A stretch of 11,017 nt of DNA from Rhizobiaceae bacterium (GCA_028865845.1 JAGWJK010000067.1:1-11017); one strand, 5' to 3'; numbered from the stretch's first letter, positions 1 through 6,489 are shown. Notes: generated by a model from the sequence alone, not told the origin. Program-made: numbers and translations.

Positions 1-407
1 CCGATGACGGCGCCATTGCCGACCGTCACACCCGGAAGGATCGTGGCGCCATGGCCGATCCAGACATCGTTGCCGATGGTGACGCGATGGTCGCGCCGCC
101 AGGTGAAGAAATCCGTCTCCATATCGGCGTCCGGCCAGTAGTCGGCGGCACGATAGGTGAAGTGGTGCAGCGTCGCCCGCCAGGTCGGATGGTTGGTGGC
201 GTTGATGCGCACCGCGGCGGCGATGTTGACGAACTTGCCGATCGTCGTGCACCAGACGGCGCCGTCCTGCATGATGTAGGAATAATCGCCGATCTCGGTT
301 TCGTCGATGCGACAGCGATCGGAGACTTCGGTATAGCGGCCGAGCGTCGAATTGTTGACGCTGGCCGTGGGGCTGATGAAGGGCGTTTCGCCCAATTTGC
401 GGCTCAT
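1..407 (-). CDS. Hexapeptide-repeat acyltransferase of the C-P lyase operon, C-terminus cut by window edge
   Basis: The visible 135 residues look like a left-handed beta-helix transferase of the xenobiotic/chloramphenicol acetyltransferase type. Short turns with I/V/L every sixth residue recur at about 8-60 and 109-135 (for example IGNDVWIGHGATILPGVTVG). They flank a loop with NHPTW at 72-76, whose H73 sits where such enzymes keep a catalytic histidine. A hexapeptide transferase family found only in C-P lyase operons is known (as I recall, TIGRFAM TIGR03308, phn_thr-fam), and position as well as sequence fits it. Its substrate is not established to my knowledge. The ATG overlaps the phnL stop as ATGA, so it is the next gene of the phn operon and probably translationally coupled. 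It is sometimes labelled phnO, but it is not of the GNAT fold of enterobacterial PhnO. The family is secure; the acyl acceptor is unknown. Confidence 0.87.
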   Translation of the reverse strand, partial: MSRKLGETPFISPTASVNNSTLGRYTEVSDRCRIDETEIGDYSYIMQDGAVWCTTIGKFVNIAAAVRINATNHPTWRATLHHFTYRAADYWPDADMETDFFTWRRDHRVTIGNDVWIGHGATILPGVTVGNGAVI

Positions 408-1111
408 GCTGCGGATTTCCTGGGTGAGAATTGCGAGACGTCGAGGATGCGGCTGCCGACGGCGTCGCGCACTTCCTCGTCATGGAAGATGCCGAGCAGC
501 GCGACGCCTGAATTCTTCTTCTGTTCGATCATCTCCACCACGACGGCACGGTTGCGTGCATCGAGGGAGGCGGTCGGTTCGTCGAGCAGGAGAATGGCGT
601 GATCGGTAATGAAGCCGCGGGCGATATTGACGCGCTGCTGCTCGCCGCCGGAGAAGGTGGCGGGCGGCAACTGCCAGAGCTCTTCCGGCAGGTTGAGCTT
701 GGAAAGCAGGCCGGCGGCTTTTTCACGGGCCTCGGCAACGGCGACACCGCGCGCCAGCAGCGGCTCGGCAACGACGTCGATCGCAGCGACGCGCGGCACC
801 GTGCGCAGGAACTGGCTGACATAGCCCATGGTGTTGCGGCGCACTTCCAGCACCGTGCGCGGATCGGCCGTGGCGAGGTCGACGATCCTGTGCTTCTGCG
901 TGACCAGGATCTGGCCGCTGTCGACGGCGTAGTTGCCGTAGATCATCTTCAGGAGCGAGCTCTTGCCGATGCCCGACGGGCCGCCGAGCACGACGCATTC
1001 GCCGGAGGCGACGGAGAAGGAGACATCGGCGACGATAGGCAGGCGGATGCCGTCACGCAGATGCATGGTGAAGCTCTTGAAGACTTCGGAAACGACGAGG
1101 GGGGTTGCCAT
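404..1111 (-). CDS. phnL: PhnL, ABC-type ATPase of the C-P lyase system
   Basis: This 235-residue protein is a lone ABC ATPase domain with no membrane segment. Walker A is GGPSGIGKS at 43-51, the Q-loop is Q100 in YVSQF, the signature is SGGEQ at 154-158, Walker B is LLLDEP at 174-179 with D177 and E178, and the switch histidine is H210 in FHDEE. Length and the motif GYVSQFLRTVPR match PhnL rather than an importer subunit. PhnL is needed for phosphonate use and is associated with the step loading phosphonate onto ribose triphosphate, although its exact work is poorly defined. There are 9 bases between the phnK stop and this ATG. The Shine-Dalgarno GAGGA overlaps the phnK stop (TGAGGAAATATC then ATG). 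The stop overlaps the next gene as ATGA. Confidence 0.95.
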   Translation of the reverse strand: MATPLVVSEVFKSFTMHLRDGIRLPIVADVSFSVASGECVVLGGPSGIGKSSLLKMIYGNYAVDSGQILVTQKHRIVDLATADPRTVLEVRRNTMGYVSQFLRTVPRVAAIDVVAEPLLARGVAVAEAREKAAGLLSKLNLPEELWQLPPATFSGGEQQRVNIARGFITDHAILLLDEPTASLDARNRAVVVEMIEQKKNSGVALLGIFHDEEVRDAVGSRILDVSQFSPRKSAA

Positions 1112-1120
1112 GATATTTCC

Positions 1121-1897
1121 TCAGACCTGCAGGATCGAAGAGACGAGAAGCTGCGTGTAGGGCTCGCGCGGATCGTCGAGCACGCGGTCGGTGAGACCAT
1201 GCTCGATCACCATGCCGTCCTTCATCACCATCATCCGATGCGACAGCAAACGGGCGACGGCGAGGTCGTGGGTGACGATGATCGCGGAAAGGCCGAGATC
1301 GTTGACGAGGCCGCGCACGAGATCGAGCAGGCGCGCCTGAACCGAGACGTCAAGGCCGCCCGTCGGCTCGTCCATGAACACCAGGCGCGGACCGGTCACC
1401 AGATTGCGGGCAATCTGCAGGCGCTGGCGCATGCCGCCGGAGAAGGCGCGTGGCTGGTCGTCGATGCGGTCGGCATCGATCTCGACGCGTTCGAGCCAGT
1501 CGATGGCCGTGTTGCGGATGTTGCCGTAGTGACGGTTGCCGATCGCCATCAGCCGCTCGCCGACGTTGGCGCCGGCCGAAACCGTCATGCGCAGGCCGTC
1601 GGCGGGATTCTGATGTACGAAGCCCCAATCGGTGCGCATCAGGAAGCGGCGTTCGGCCTCGTTCATCCGGAAGAGGTCGCGATAGGTCTCGTCGCGCATG
1701 TGATATTCGACGCTGCCGGTGGTCGGCAGCAGCCGAGTCGAGATGCAGTTGAGCAGCGTCGTCTTGCCGGAGCCGGATTCTCCGACGATGGCCAGCACTT
1801 CGCCGGGCCAGAGGTCGAAGGAAACGTTGCGGCATCCGATGCGGCTGCCGTAGAATTTCGAGATATCCTTGACCTTGAGGAGTGGCGTGTCGCTCAT
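1121..1897 (-). CDS. phnK: PhnK, ABC-type ATPase of the C-P lyase core complex
   Basis: The 258-residue protein carries a full set of ABC motifs: Walker A GESGSGKTT at 39-47, Q-loop Q96 in FVHQNP, signature SGGMRQ at 153-158, Walker B LVFMDEP at 172-178 and switch histidine H210 in VTHD. It resembles the dipeptide-importer (DppD/OppD) type of ATPase, as PhnK does, including WGFVHQNPADGLRM. In E. coli PhnK docks on the PhnGHIJ core at PhnJ, and ATP turnover is thought to open the complex, so it acts in the cytosol and not in import. I chose the ATG at 1897 because AGGAGG lies 8 bases upstream and the ATG overlaps the phnJ stop as ATGA. The frame stays open further upstream (to 2062), but that stretch lies inside phnJ and looks like non-coding arginine-rich sequence. 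Confidence 0.96.
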   Translation of the reverse strand: MSDTPLLKVKDISKFYGSRIGCRNVSFDLWPGEVLAIVGESGSGKTTLLNCISTRLLPTTGSVEYHMRDETYRDLFRMNEAERRFLMRTDWGFVHQNPADGLRMTVSAGANVGERLMAIGNRHYGNIRNTAIDWLERVEIDADRIDDQPRAFSGGMRQRLQIARNLVTGPRLVFMDEPTGGLDVSVQARLLDLVRGLVNDLGLSAIIVTHDLAVARLLSHRMMVMKDGMVIEHGLTDRVLDDPREPYTQLLVSSILQV

Positions 1898-2790
1898 TCG
1901 GCGGCCTCCTGATCGGGACCGAGCCCGTTGGGTGCTAACATGGAACCGGCATGGCCGTGGGCGCGGCGGTCCTCGCAGAAGTCGGTATCGGAGCAGACAA
2001 ACATCCGTCCGCCCTTGTCGTCGAGAATGACTTCGTCGAGATAGACCTGCTCGGCGCCGCAAAGCGCGCAGGGCTTGTCGAAGCGCTGCACTTCGAAGGG
2101 ATGATCCTCGAAATCCAGGCTGACCACCTCGGTATAGGGCGGCACGGCGTAAATGCGCTTTTCACGGCCGGCGCCGAAGAGCTGCAGCGCATCCGACATG
2201 TGCATTTTCGGATTGTCGAATTTCGGCGTCGGCGAGGGATCCATCACGTAACGGCCGGCGACCTTGACCGGATAGTCGTAGGTGGTCGCGATGCGGCCGT
2301 TGCGCGCGATGTCCTCATAGAGCTTCACATGCATGAGGCCGTATTCCTCGAGCGCATGCATCTTGCGGGTCTCGGTCTCGCGCGGTTCCAGGAACCGCAG
2401 CGGTTCCGGGATCGGCACCTGGTAGACCAGCACCTGATTGGGGCCGAGCTTGCCTTCCGGAATGCGGTGGCGGGTCTGAATAACCGTCGCTTCATCCGTC
2501 CGGGTGGTGACCGCGACATTCGCGACCTTCTGGAAGAAGGCGCGGATCGAGACGGCGTTGGTGGTATCGTCGGCGCCCTGGTCGATAACCTTCAGCACAT
2601 CATCAGGCCCGATGATCGCCGCGGTCAGCTGCACGCCGCCGGTACCCCAGCCGTAAGGCATCGGCATTTCGCGCGAAGCGAAAGGCACCTGATAGCCGGG
2701 AATGGCGATCGCCTTGAGGATGGCGCGGCGGATCATCCGCTTGGTCTGTTCGTCGAGATAGGCGAAGTTGTAAGTGGCGAGCTCGGTCAT
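1894..2790 (-). CDS. phnJ: PhnJ, radical SAM carbon-phosphorus lyase
   Basis: PhnJ cleaves the C-P bond of 5-phosphoribosyl-1-phosphonate, releasing the alkane (methane from methylphosphonate) and the ribosyl cyclic phosphate. It uses a [4Fe-4S] cluster and S-adenosylmethionine. The 298-residue product carries the special cysteine pattern CX2CX21CX5C at C241, C244, C266 and C272, in PCALC, FVCSD and DFCED. From memory these are the same residue numbers as in E. coli PhnJ, where the first three bind the cluster and C272 is the catalytic thiyl residue. G32 in IPGYQVPF matches the proposed glycyl-radical residue. All key residues are therefore present. The ATG at 2790 overlaps the phnI stop (ATGA), which fixes the start; the open frame upstream lies in phnI. 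The C-terminal tail after about residue 285 is acidic and probably loose. Confidence 0.97.
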   Translation of the reverse strand: MTELATYNFAYLDEQTKRMIRRAILKAIAIPGYQVPFASREMPMPYGWGTGGVQLTAAIIGPDDVLKVIDQGADDTTNAVSIRAFFQKVANVAVTTRTDEATVIQTRHRIPEGKLGPNQVLVYQVPIPEPLRFLEPRETETRKMHALEEYGLMHVKLYEDIARNGRIATTYDYPVKVAGRYVMDPSPTPKFDNPKMHMSDALQLFGAGREKRIYAVPPYTEVVSLDFEDHPFEVQRFDKPCALCGAEQVYLDEVILDDKGGRMFVCSDTDFCEDRRAHGHAGSMLAPNGLGPDQEAAE

Positions 2791-3896
2791 TCGGCAGCCT
2801 CCGTCATCGGGTCCTTGCCTGCGTTCTGGGCATTCTCGAAATCGCGGCGCATACGGCGCACCAGGTCGAGTTCGGCCTGGAAGTCGACATAGTGCGGCAG
2901 CTTCAGATGCTCGACGAAGCCGGTCGCCTGCACGTTGTCGGAATGCGAAATGACGAATTCCTCGTCCTGGGCCGGCGCTGTGATGTCCTCGCCCAGCTCC
3001 TCGGCGCGCAGTGCACGGTCGACCAGCGACATGGCCATCGCCTTGCGCTCGCTCTGGCCGAACACCAGGCCGTAGCCGCGGGTAAATTGCGGCGGCGCCT
3101 TGGCGGAGCCCATGAACTGGTTGACCATCTGGCATTCCGTCACCTGGATGACACCGAGCGAGACGGCGAAGCCGAGTTCCGGCACATCGAGTTCGACCTC
3201 CACTTCGCCGATGCGGATTTCGCCGGTGAAGGGGTGGTTGCGGCCATAACCGCGCTGGGTCGAATAACCGAGCGCCAGCAGGAAGCCCTCGTCGCCGCGG
3301 GCCAATGCCTGCAGGCGCAGATCGCGGGTCATCGGAAATTCCATCGGCTCGCGCGTCAGGTCGCCGGTTTCATGGTCGACCGGCAATTGGCCGTCGCCTT
3401 CGATCAACCCTTCCTGGCTCAGGATTTCCGAGACGCGCATGACGCGGCCCTGCTCGGCAGGCCGCTGCATCGGCTCGTCCACCGGGGTATCGGTGAGCAG
3501 GCTCGGGTCGAGCAGGCGGTGCGTATAGTCGAAGGTAGGCCCGAGAAGCTGGCCGCCCGGCAAATCCTTGTAGGTCGCGGAGATGCGGCGTTCGATCTTC
3601 ATCGCGGCCGTATCGAGCGGGCGGGAATAACCGAAACGCGGCAGCGTCGTGCGATAGGCGCGCAGCAGAAAGATCGCTTCGATCATATCGCCGCGGGCCT
3701 GGCGCACGGCGAGCGCGGCAAGCGTGCGGTCGTAGAGCGATGCTTCGGCCATGACGCGGTCGACAGCAAGCGCCAGTTGTTCGACGATCTGGTCGATACC
3801 GAGTGCGGGGAGCGAACGATCGCCACGGCGGCGGTCGGCAAGCAAGCGGTGGGCATTGGCGATGGCGGCTTCGCCGCCTTTAACGGCTACATACAT
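2787..3896 (-). CDS. phnI: PhnI, C-P lyase complex nucleosidase subunit
   Basis: PhnI is the subunit that, with PhnG, PhnH and PhnL, displaces adenine from ATP by phosphonate to give ribose-1-phosphonate 5-triphosphate; alone it acts as a purine nucleosidase. The 369-residue protein begins MYVAVKGGEAAI and contains the family stretches FGYSRPLD (88-95), GYGRNHPFTGEI (216-227) and HSDNVQATGFVEHLKLPHY (318-336). H330 and H335 (HX4H) fit the two conserved zinc-binding histidines I recall as H328 and H333 in the E. coli core structure. It is slightly longer than E. coli PhnI (354). The start follows the phnH stop by three bases, with GGAG about 9 bases ahead inside phnH. Its stop overlaps phnJ as ATGA. 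No key region appears to be missing. Confidence 0.96.
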   Translation of the reverse strand: MYVAVKGGEAAIANAHRLLADRRRGDRSLPALGIDQIVEQLALAVDRVMAEASLYDRTLAALAVRQARGDMIEAIFLLRAYRTTLPRFGYSRPLDTAAMKIERRISATYKDLPGGQLLGPTFDYTHRLLDPSLLTDTPVDEPMQRPAEQGRVMRVSEILSQEGLIEGDGQLPVDHETGDLTREPMEFPMTRDLRLQALARGDEGFLLALGYSTQRGYGRNHPFTGEIRIGEVEVELDVPELGFAVSLGVIQVTECQMVNQFMGSAKAPPQFTRGYGLVFGQSERKAMAMSLVDRALRAEELGEDITAPAQDEEFVISHSDNVQATGFVEHLKLPHYVDFQAELDLVRRMRRDFENAQNAGKDPMTEAAE

Positions 3897-3899
3897 GCG

Positions 3900-4529
3900 T
3901 CACATCTCCGTCGCGATGATTTTGGTGGTGCGCGGCAGGCAAAGGAATTGCCGTCCTGCCGTCAGAACGAGGTCGACGCCGCGCGGGAAAAGCGCGCGAT
4001 TGTCGTTCCAGATGCGCAGGAAGGTTTCCGGCAGGCCGATCGGGGCGATCATGGCGATGCCGGAAATGCCCGGACCCGACAAAGCGAGCTCAGTGCCACC
4101 TTCCAGTGCGGCAATTTCCAGGATCAGCGTCGTCGAACGATCCGGATATTCCTGCGTGCCGACAGCGAACTGGTTGAACGAGGAAAGCAGCATTCCCGCT
4201 TCCAGGAAGGCAAACCGCGCTTCGATCTTTTCCGGCGTCACGCTCGCGCCGGTGTGGAAGCCGAGCCATTCCGGCAGGGTCGATTTGGCAAAGCCGGTCG
4301 ACAGCCAGACGGGCGTGTCGTGATCGCACAGCGTCAGCGCGATCGCGCCAGCTGCAATGCCGAGCGGCGCCGGCGGAGCGATATCCGATATTACCGTCTG
4401 CAGCGTGCCCGGCCGCGCCATGGCGTCCATCATCATCTTGAAGACGCTCTGCGCATTGAAGACCGGATCGGCAAAACCGCCGGTCAGCGCTTCGTCGGAG
4501 GGCAGTGTGGAGTTGATCGGAAGGCTCAT
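3900..4529 (-). CDS. phnH: PhnH, C-P lyase core complex subunit
   Basis: The 209-residue protein matches PhnH, a subunit of the PhnGHIJ core needed for the first step of phosphonate breakdown. Its fold resembles PLP-dependent transferases but lacks the cofactor site. Family landmarks are visible: FADPVFNAQSVFKMMMDAMA near 19-38 followed by RPG, EYPDRSTTL near 127-135, LSGPGISG near 149-156, NDNRALFPRGVDL near 174-186 and LPRTTKI near the end. E. coli PhnH is about 194 residues, so this copy is full length. The ATG overlaps the phnG stop as ATGA, and only three bases separate its stop from phnI. No separate promoter is needed, and it should be made from the same transcript as phnG. Confidence 0.95.
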   Translation of the reverse strand: MSLPINSTLPSDEALTGGFADPVFNAQSVFKMMMDAMARPGTLQTVISDIAPPAPLGIAAGAIALTLCDHDTPVWLSTGFAKSTLPEWLGFHTGASVTPEKIEARFAFLEAGMLLSSFNQFAVGTQEYPDRSTTLILEIAALEGGTELALSGPGISGIAMIAPIGLPETFLRIWNDNRALFPRGVDLVLTAGRQFLCLPRTTKIIATEM

Positions 4530-5005
4530 TTATCTTCTCCGCGGACCATGGTGAAGAAATCGACGCGGGTCGCGGCCGTTTCTTCGGCGCGCTTGCGATC
4601 ATATTCAGCGATGCGCGCCGTCACCGGCAGCAGCAAGGTCTTTTCGACATAGTCCCGCGTTGTCGGCTGATGCCACAGCGCGTCGAAGATTGCCGCCAGC
4701 CGCACCTTTTCGCGGTCGGTGCCGAGCGCGTGCCCGTGTCCGACCATACCGGAGTTAAGCTTGACCGTGGCGCGCGTGACCGTCACCTCGCCGAGATTGA
4801 AGGGCGAACCGCCGCCGCCGATGCGGCCGCGGACCATGACGAGACCGGTTTCCGGCCCGCGCACGGGCTGGACCTCAGGTTTTTGCGGCAATGCCTCCCA
4901 GGCCGAATCGAGTTCGTCCCGTTCGGCCCGTGCCAGAAGATCAGCGGCGCGCTTGCGTTCCCGGCGCTCCTGCGCTGCCGCCTCTTGCCTTTGTGCTGAA
5001 TTCAT
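4526..5005 (-). CDS. phnG: PhnG, C-P lyase core complex subunit
   Basis: PhnG is the first gene of the operon. Its product pairs with PhnI in the C-P lyase core and is required for forming ribose-1-phosphonate triphosphate. The 159 residues compare with 150 in E. coli. The charged helical N-terminus (QERRERKRAADLLARAERDE, 12-31) is followed by the family motifs GGGGSPFNLGEVTVTR (63-78) and GHGHALGTDREKVRLAA (89-105). I chose the ATG at 5005, preceded by GGGGA with about 7 bases between. An in-frame ATG at 5044 also exists, but it would place the putative PhnF operator inside the coding sequence. The open frame further upstream lies antisense in phnF and is not real. Expression is probably governed by the Pho box and operator at 5022-5092. 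Confidence 0.95.
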   Translation of the reverse strand: MNSAQRQEAAAQERRERKRAADLLARAERDELDSAWEALPQKPEVQPVRGPETGLVMVRGRIGGGGSPFNLGEVTVTRATVKLNSGMVGHGHALGTDREKVRLAAIFDALWHQPTTRDYVEKTLLLPVTARIAEYDRKRAEETAATRVDFFTMVRGEDK

Positions 5006-5021
5006 CGCGTAATCCCCAAAA

Positions 5022-5039
5022 TGTCTATTGATATAGACA
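5022..5039. promoter_or_regulatory. Likely PhnF operator (perfect 7+7 bp palindrome)
   Basis: TGTCTAT-TGAT-ATAGACA is a perfect 7-base inverted repeat with a 4-base spacer. It lies between divergent phnG and phnF and 17 bases from the phnG ATG. GntR/HutC-family repressors such as PhnF bind short palindromes of this size beside their own gene. It overlaps the proposed phnF -35 (5034-5039) and falls about 14-31 bases downstream of the proposed phnG start site, so one bound dimer could repress both directions. The palindrome is seen; the binding is inferred. Confidence 0.7.
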
Positions 5040-5062
5040 ACCATACAAGGTAGTCTTATATT
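5034..5062 (+). promoter_or_regulatory. Candidate sigma-70-type promoter of phnF
   Basis: TAGACA (5034-5039) and TATATT (5057-5062) each match the -35 and -10 consensus at 5 of 6 positions, with the optimal spacing of 17. Transcription would start near 5069 and give a leader of about 40 bases to the phnF ATG. The -35 is the right arm of the palindrome, which fits autorepression. No mapped start site is available. Confidence 0.5.
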
Positions 5063-5064
5063 TA
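5059..5064 (-). promoter_or_regulatory. Candidate -10 element of the phnG operon promoter
   Basis: On the minus strand TAAATA begins 10 bases after the Pho box. This is the same gap as in the classical phoA promoter (box, 10 bases, then TATAGT). There is no good -35 at the usual distance, as expected for a PhoB-dependent promoter. The start site would be near 5052, giving a leader of about 47 bases that contains the palindrome. TATAAG, shifted by a few bases, is an alternative -10. Confidence 0.5.
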
Positions 5065-5074
5065 TTGATGAGAC

Positions 5075-5092
5075 GTGACAAGCGTGTGACAG
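5075..5092 (-). promoter_or_regulatory. Pho box facing phnG
   Basis: On the minus strand CTGTCACACGCTTGTCAC holds two direct 7-base half-sites, CTGTCAC and TTGTCAC, 11 bases apart. This closely matches the known PhoB consensus (CTGTCAT, four AT-rich bases, CTGTCAC). The four bases between the half-sites, ACGC, are less AT-rich than usual. It points towards phnG and stands at the right distance from a -10, so the C-P lyase operon is probably switched on by PhoB when phosphate is scarce. The same box lies just downstream of the proposed phnF start. Confidence 0.75.
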
Positions 5093-5107
5093 GGTAAGCG
5101 GGCGGAA

Positions 5108-5842
5108 ATGGCAGGGCAGAAGGTACAGCGGCAGACGGGCGTGGCGCTTTGGCGTCAGATCGCTGACAGGATCCGTGCGTCGATCAACCATGGTGATTTC
5201 GACGATACCGGCATGGTTCCGTCGGAAATGGTGCTGGCGCTGCAGTTCGGCGTCAACCGCCATACGGTCAGAAGCGCCCTGGCGGCCCTGGCGCAGGAGG
5301 GCATCGTCCGCGCAGTCCAGGGTCGCGGCACGCTGATCGAGCGCAAGGAGCGGCTGAATTTCCCGATCTCGAAACGGACGCGATTTTCCCAAGGCATCGG
5401 CGATCAGGTGCGGGAAACCCGCAGTGTCCTTCTTGCCACCAGCGAAGAAGCTGCGAGCGCGGAACTAGCCCGACACCTGCGGATCGAGGTCGGTACGCGA
5501 CTTGTCCGCCTGGAGACGCTTGGTCAGGCAGACCATCGGTCGGTGTCACGCGCCAGCAGCTGGTTTCCGGCCGATCGCTTCGGTGATATAGCCGAGGTTT
5601 ACAGGACGACGGGATCGATTACCAAGGCATTTCGCGAGTTTGGCGTGCCGGATTATGTCCGGGTCGTGACCGAAATCACCGCAACGCACGCCGACGAAAG
5701 CGATCTTGCCGATCTGCAGTTATCTCCGGGCGCCATTGTCCTGGTCGCGCACGCACTCAATGCCGATCTCGACAATATCCCGGTGCAATATTCGATTTCC
5801 CGTTTCGCAGCCGATCGGGTGCGCTTCACCGTCGAGAATTAA
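5108..5842 (+). CDS. phnF: PhnF, GntR/HutC-family repressor of phosphonate genes
   Basis: The 244-residue protein has an N-terminal winged helix-turn-helix at about 12-77. It includes LWRQIADRIRASI (14-26), VPSEMVLALQFGVNRHTVRS with its recognition helix, and the wing RAVQGRGTLI. A UTRA ligand-binding domain follows at about 95-240, ending FAADRVRFTVEN. This is the HutC branch of GntR regulators, and the length matches E. coli PhnF (241). It is transcribed away from phnG across a 102-base control region. This placement and the palindrome there support a role as local repressor of the phn operon and of itself; the ligand is not known. The Shine-Dalgarno is poor: GCGGA sits almost against the ATG and AGGG is about 13 bases away, so synthesis may be low. 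No later methionine before 36 could replace this start without destroying the DNA-binding domain. Confidence 0.9.
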   Translation: MAGQKVQRQTGVALWRQIADRIRASINHGDFDDTGMVPSEMVLALQFGVNRHTVRSALAALAQEGIVRAVQGRGTLIERKERLNFPISKRTRFSQGIGDQVRETRSVLLATSEEAASAELARHLRIEVGTRLVRLETLGQADHRSVSRASSWFPADRFGDIAEVYRTTGSITKAFREFGVPDYVRVVTEITATHADESDLADLQLSPGAIVLVAHALNADLDNIPVQYSISRFAADRVRFTVEN

Positions 5843-5864
5843 GACCAGCCTACTTGTGTTCAAG

Positions 5865-6161
5865 TCAGGAAACTGGCTGAAAATCGAGCGGCGGCCATTG
5901 CTGCGCGGCGTGAAGGATGCGGATTATCCGCACAGTCTCGCCCGCGAAATCGTAAATCAGTATATAGTTTTTGTGCACGACGAGCTCGCGCGTTCCGGAT
6001 ACGCGGCCGGGCCTGCCCGTCATCGGATGTGTGATAAGCTGCCGGGATCGCTTGGCGAAGAGTTCATCCAGCATCAGTGCCGCTGCTGCGTTTTCAGCCT
6101 CGATGTAAGCGTATATTGCGTGTCGGTCTGCTCTTGCTTCGGGAGTCCAAGCAAGCTTCAC
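5865..6161 (-). CDS. RelE/ParE-family toxin of a type II toxin-antitoxin pair
   Basis: The 98-residue basic protein has the RelE/ParE layout. It starts KLAWTPEARADRHAIYAYIEAEN, with two N-terminal helices, and then shows the core signature GRPGRVSGTRELVVHKNYI, followed by a strand turn and the C-terminal VRIIRILHAAQQWP, where basic residues and H89 cluster. RelE relatives cut mRNA in the ribosome and ParE relatives poison DNA gyrase. The sequence alone does not decide which applies, although the RELVVHKNYILIY region and RILHAAQ are common in both. It starts with GTG, overlapping the antitoxin stop as GTGA, so toxin synthesis should be coupled to the antitoxin and kept low. Its stop lies 22 bases from the end of convergent phnF. 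It appears intact. Confidence 0.85.
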   Translation of the reverse strand: MKLAWTPEARADRHAIYAYIEAENAAAALMLDELFAKRSRQLITHPMTGRPGRVSGTRELVVHKNYILIYDFAGETVRIIRILHAAQQWPPLDFQPVS

Positions 6162-6448
6162 AAGGATTTTCCATTGAGCTTGCGGCGCGTCTCTTCTCGC
6201 AAGGCGGAGAACTCTGCTTCGACATCGTCCGCCGGGATAAGATTGCCGGCATTGGCGGAAGCAAGGCCGGCTTGAACTTGCTGGCGGAACCAGCCGTCAT
6301 ATGCCGCCGCATCCTGTTGATGCTTTACATAATCGCGCATGAAAGCTCGAAGCAGTTGGGCTCCGGTTTGATCCTGCGCTTTAGCAGCCTCGCTGAAAGC
6401 CAGTTTCAAATCTTCTTCAACTCGGAACGTGAATGTTGCGTCCGGCAT
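6158..6448 (-). CDS. Ribbon-helix-helix antitoxin (RelB/CopG-like)
   Basis: The 96-residue antitoxin begins MPDATFTFRVEEDLKLAF. The beta strand TFTFRV and two helices reaching about residue 38 (LLRAFMRDYV) form a ribbon-helix-helix DNA-binding domain of the RelB/DinJ kind. The C-terminal part, YDGWFRQQVQAGLASANAG and then DDVEAEFSALREETRRKL, would wrap the toxin. I chose the ATG at 6448 because the RHH strand begins right after it. An ATG at 6499 is in frame, but its extra 17 residues would be encoded by the operator palindrome. A weak AGG lies 6 bases upstream of the chosen ATG. The gene is first in the pair, overlaps the toxin by GTGA, and is probably autorepressed through the repeat at 6458-6489. 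Confidence 0.85.
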   Translation of the reverse strand: MPDATFTFRVEEDLKLAFSEAAKAQDQTGAQLLRAFMRDYVKHQQDAAAYDGWFRQQVQAGLASANAGNLIPADDVEAEFSALREETRRKLNGKSL

Positions 6449-6457
6449 TTCAGGCCT

Positions 6458-6489
6458 ATGTGTTACATCGGTAGTGCAATGTAACACAT
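6458..6489. promoter_or_regulatory. Likely toxin-antitoxin operator (perfect 11+11 bp inverted repeat)
   Basis: ATGTGTTACAT (6458-6468) and its exact reverse complement ATGTAACACAT (6479-6489) flank a 10-base spacer. The arm centres are 21 bases apart, two helical turns, so two RHH dimers could bind the same face of the DNA. The repeat ends 9 bases before the antitoxin ATG, which fits autorepression of the pair. I see no convincing -35/-10 pair around it. Confidence 0.7.

Noticed and set aside
599..1912. Plus-strand open frame of 437 codons antisense to phnL and phnK
   Set aside because: Its product is low-complexity A/D/H/R-rich with no recognisable motif, and the opposite strand encodes two complete ABC ATPases.
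1898..2062. N-terminal extension of PhnK by 55 residues
   Set aside because: The added residues are arginine-rich with no family match and overlap phnJ. AGGAGG and the ATGA overlap support the start at 1897.
2892..4652. Long plus-strand open frame of 586 codons antisense to phnI, phnH and phnG
   Set aside because: It is a GC-rich shadow: composition is dominated by R, A, D, H and G with no domain, and the minus strand carries clear phn genes with intact motifs over the same bases.
5053..5074. GTCT...AGAC pair as a second PhnF operator
   Set aside because: Only 4-base arms with a 14-base gap match; this is expected by chance and overlaps the promoters.
5006..5392. N-terminal extension of PhnG across the control region into phnF
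   Set aside because: It would read through both promoters and the palindrome and lie antisense to phnF. The start at 5005 fits PhnG length.
5852..5865. ACTTG-TGTT-CAAGT hairpin between phnF and the toxin as a bidirectional terminator
   Set aside because: The stem is only 5 bases, AT-containing, and has no T-tract on either side. It is too weak to call.
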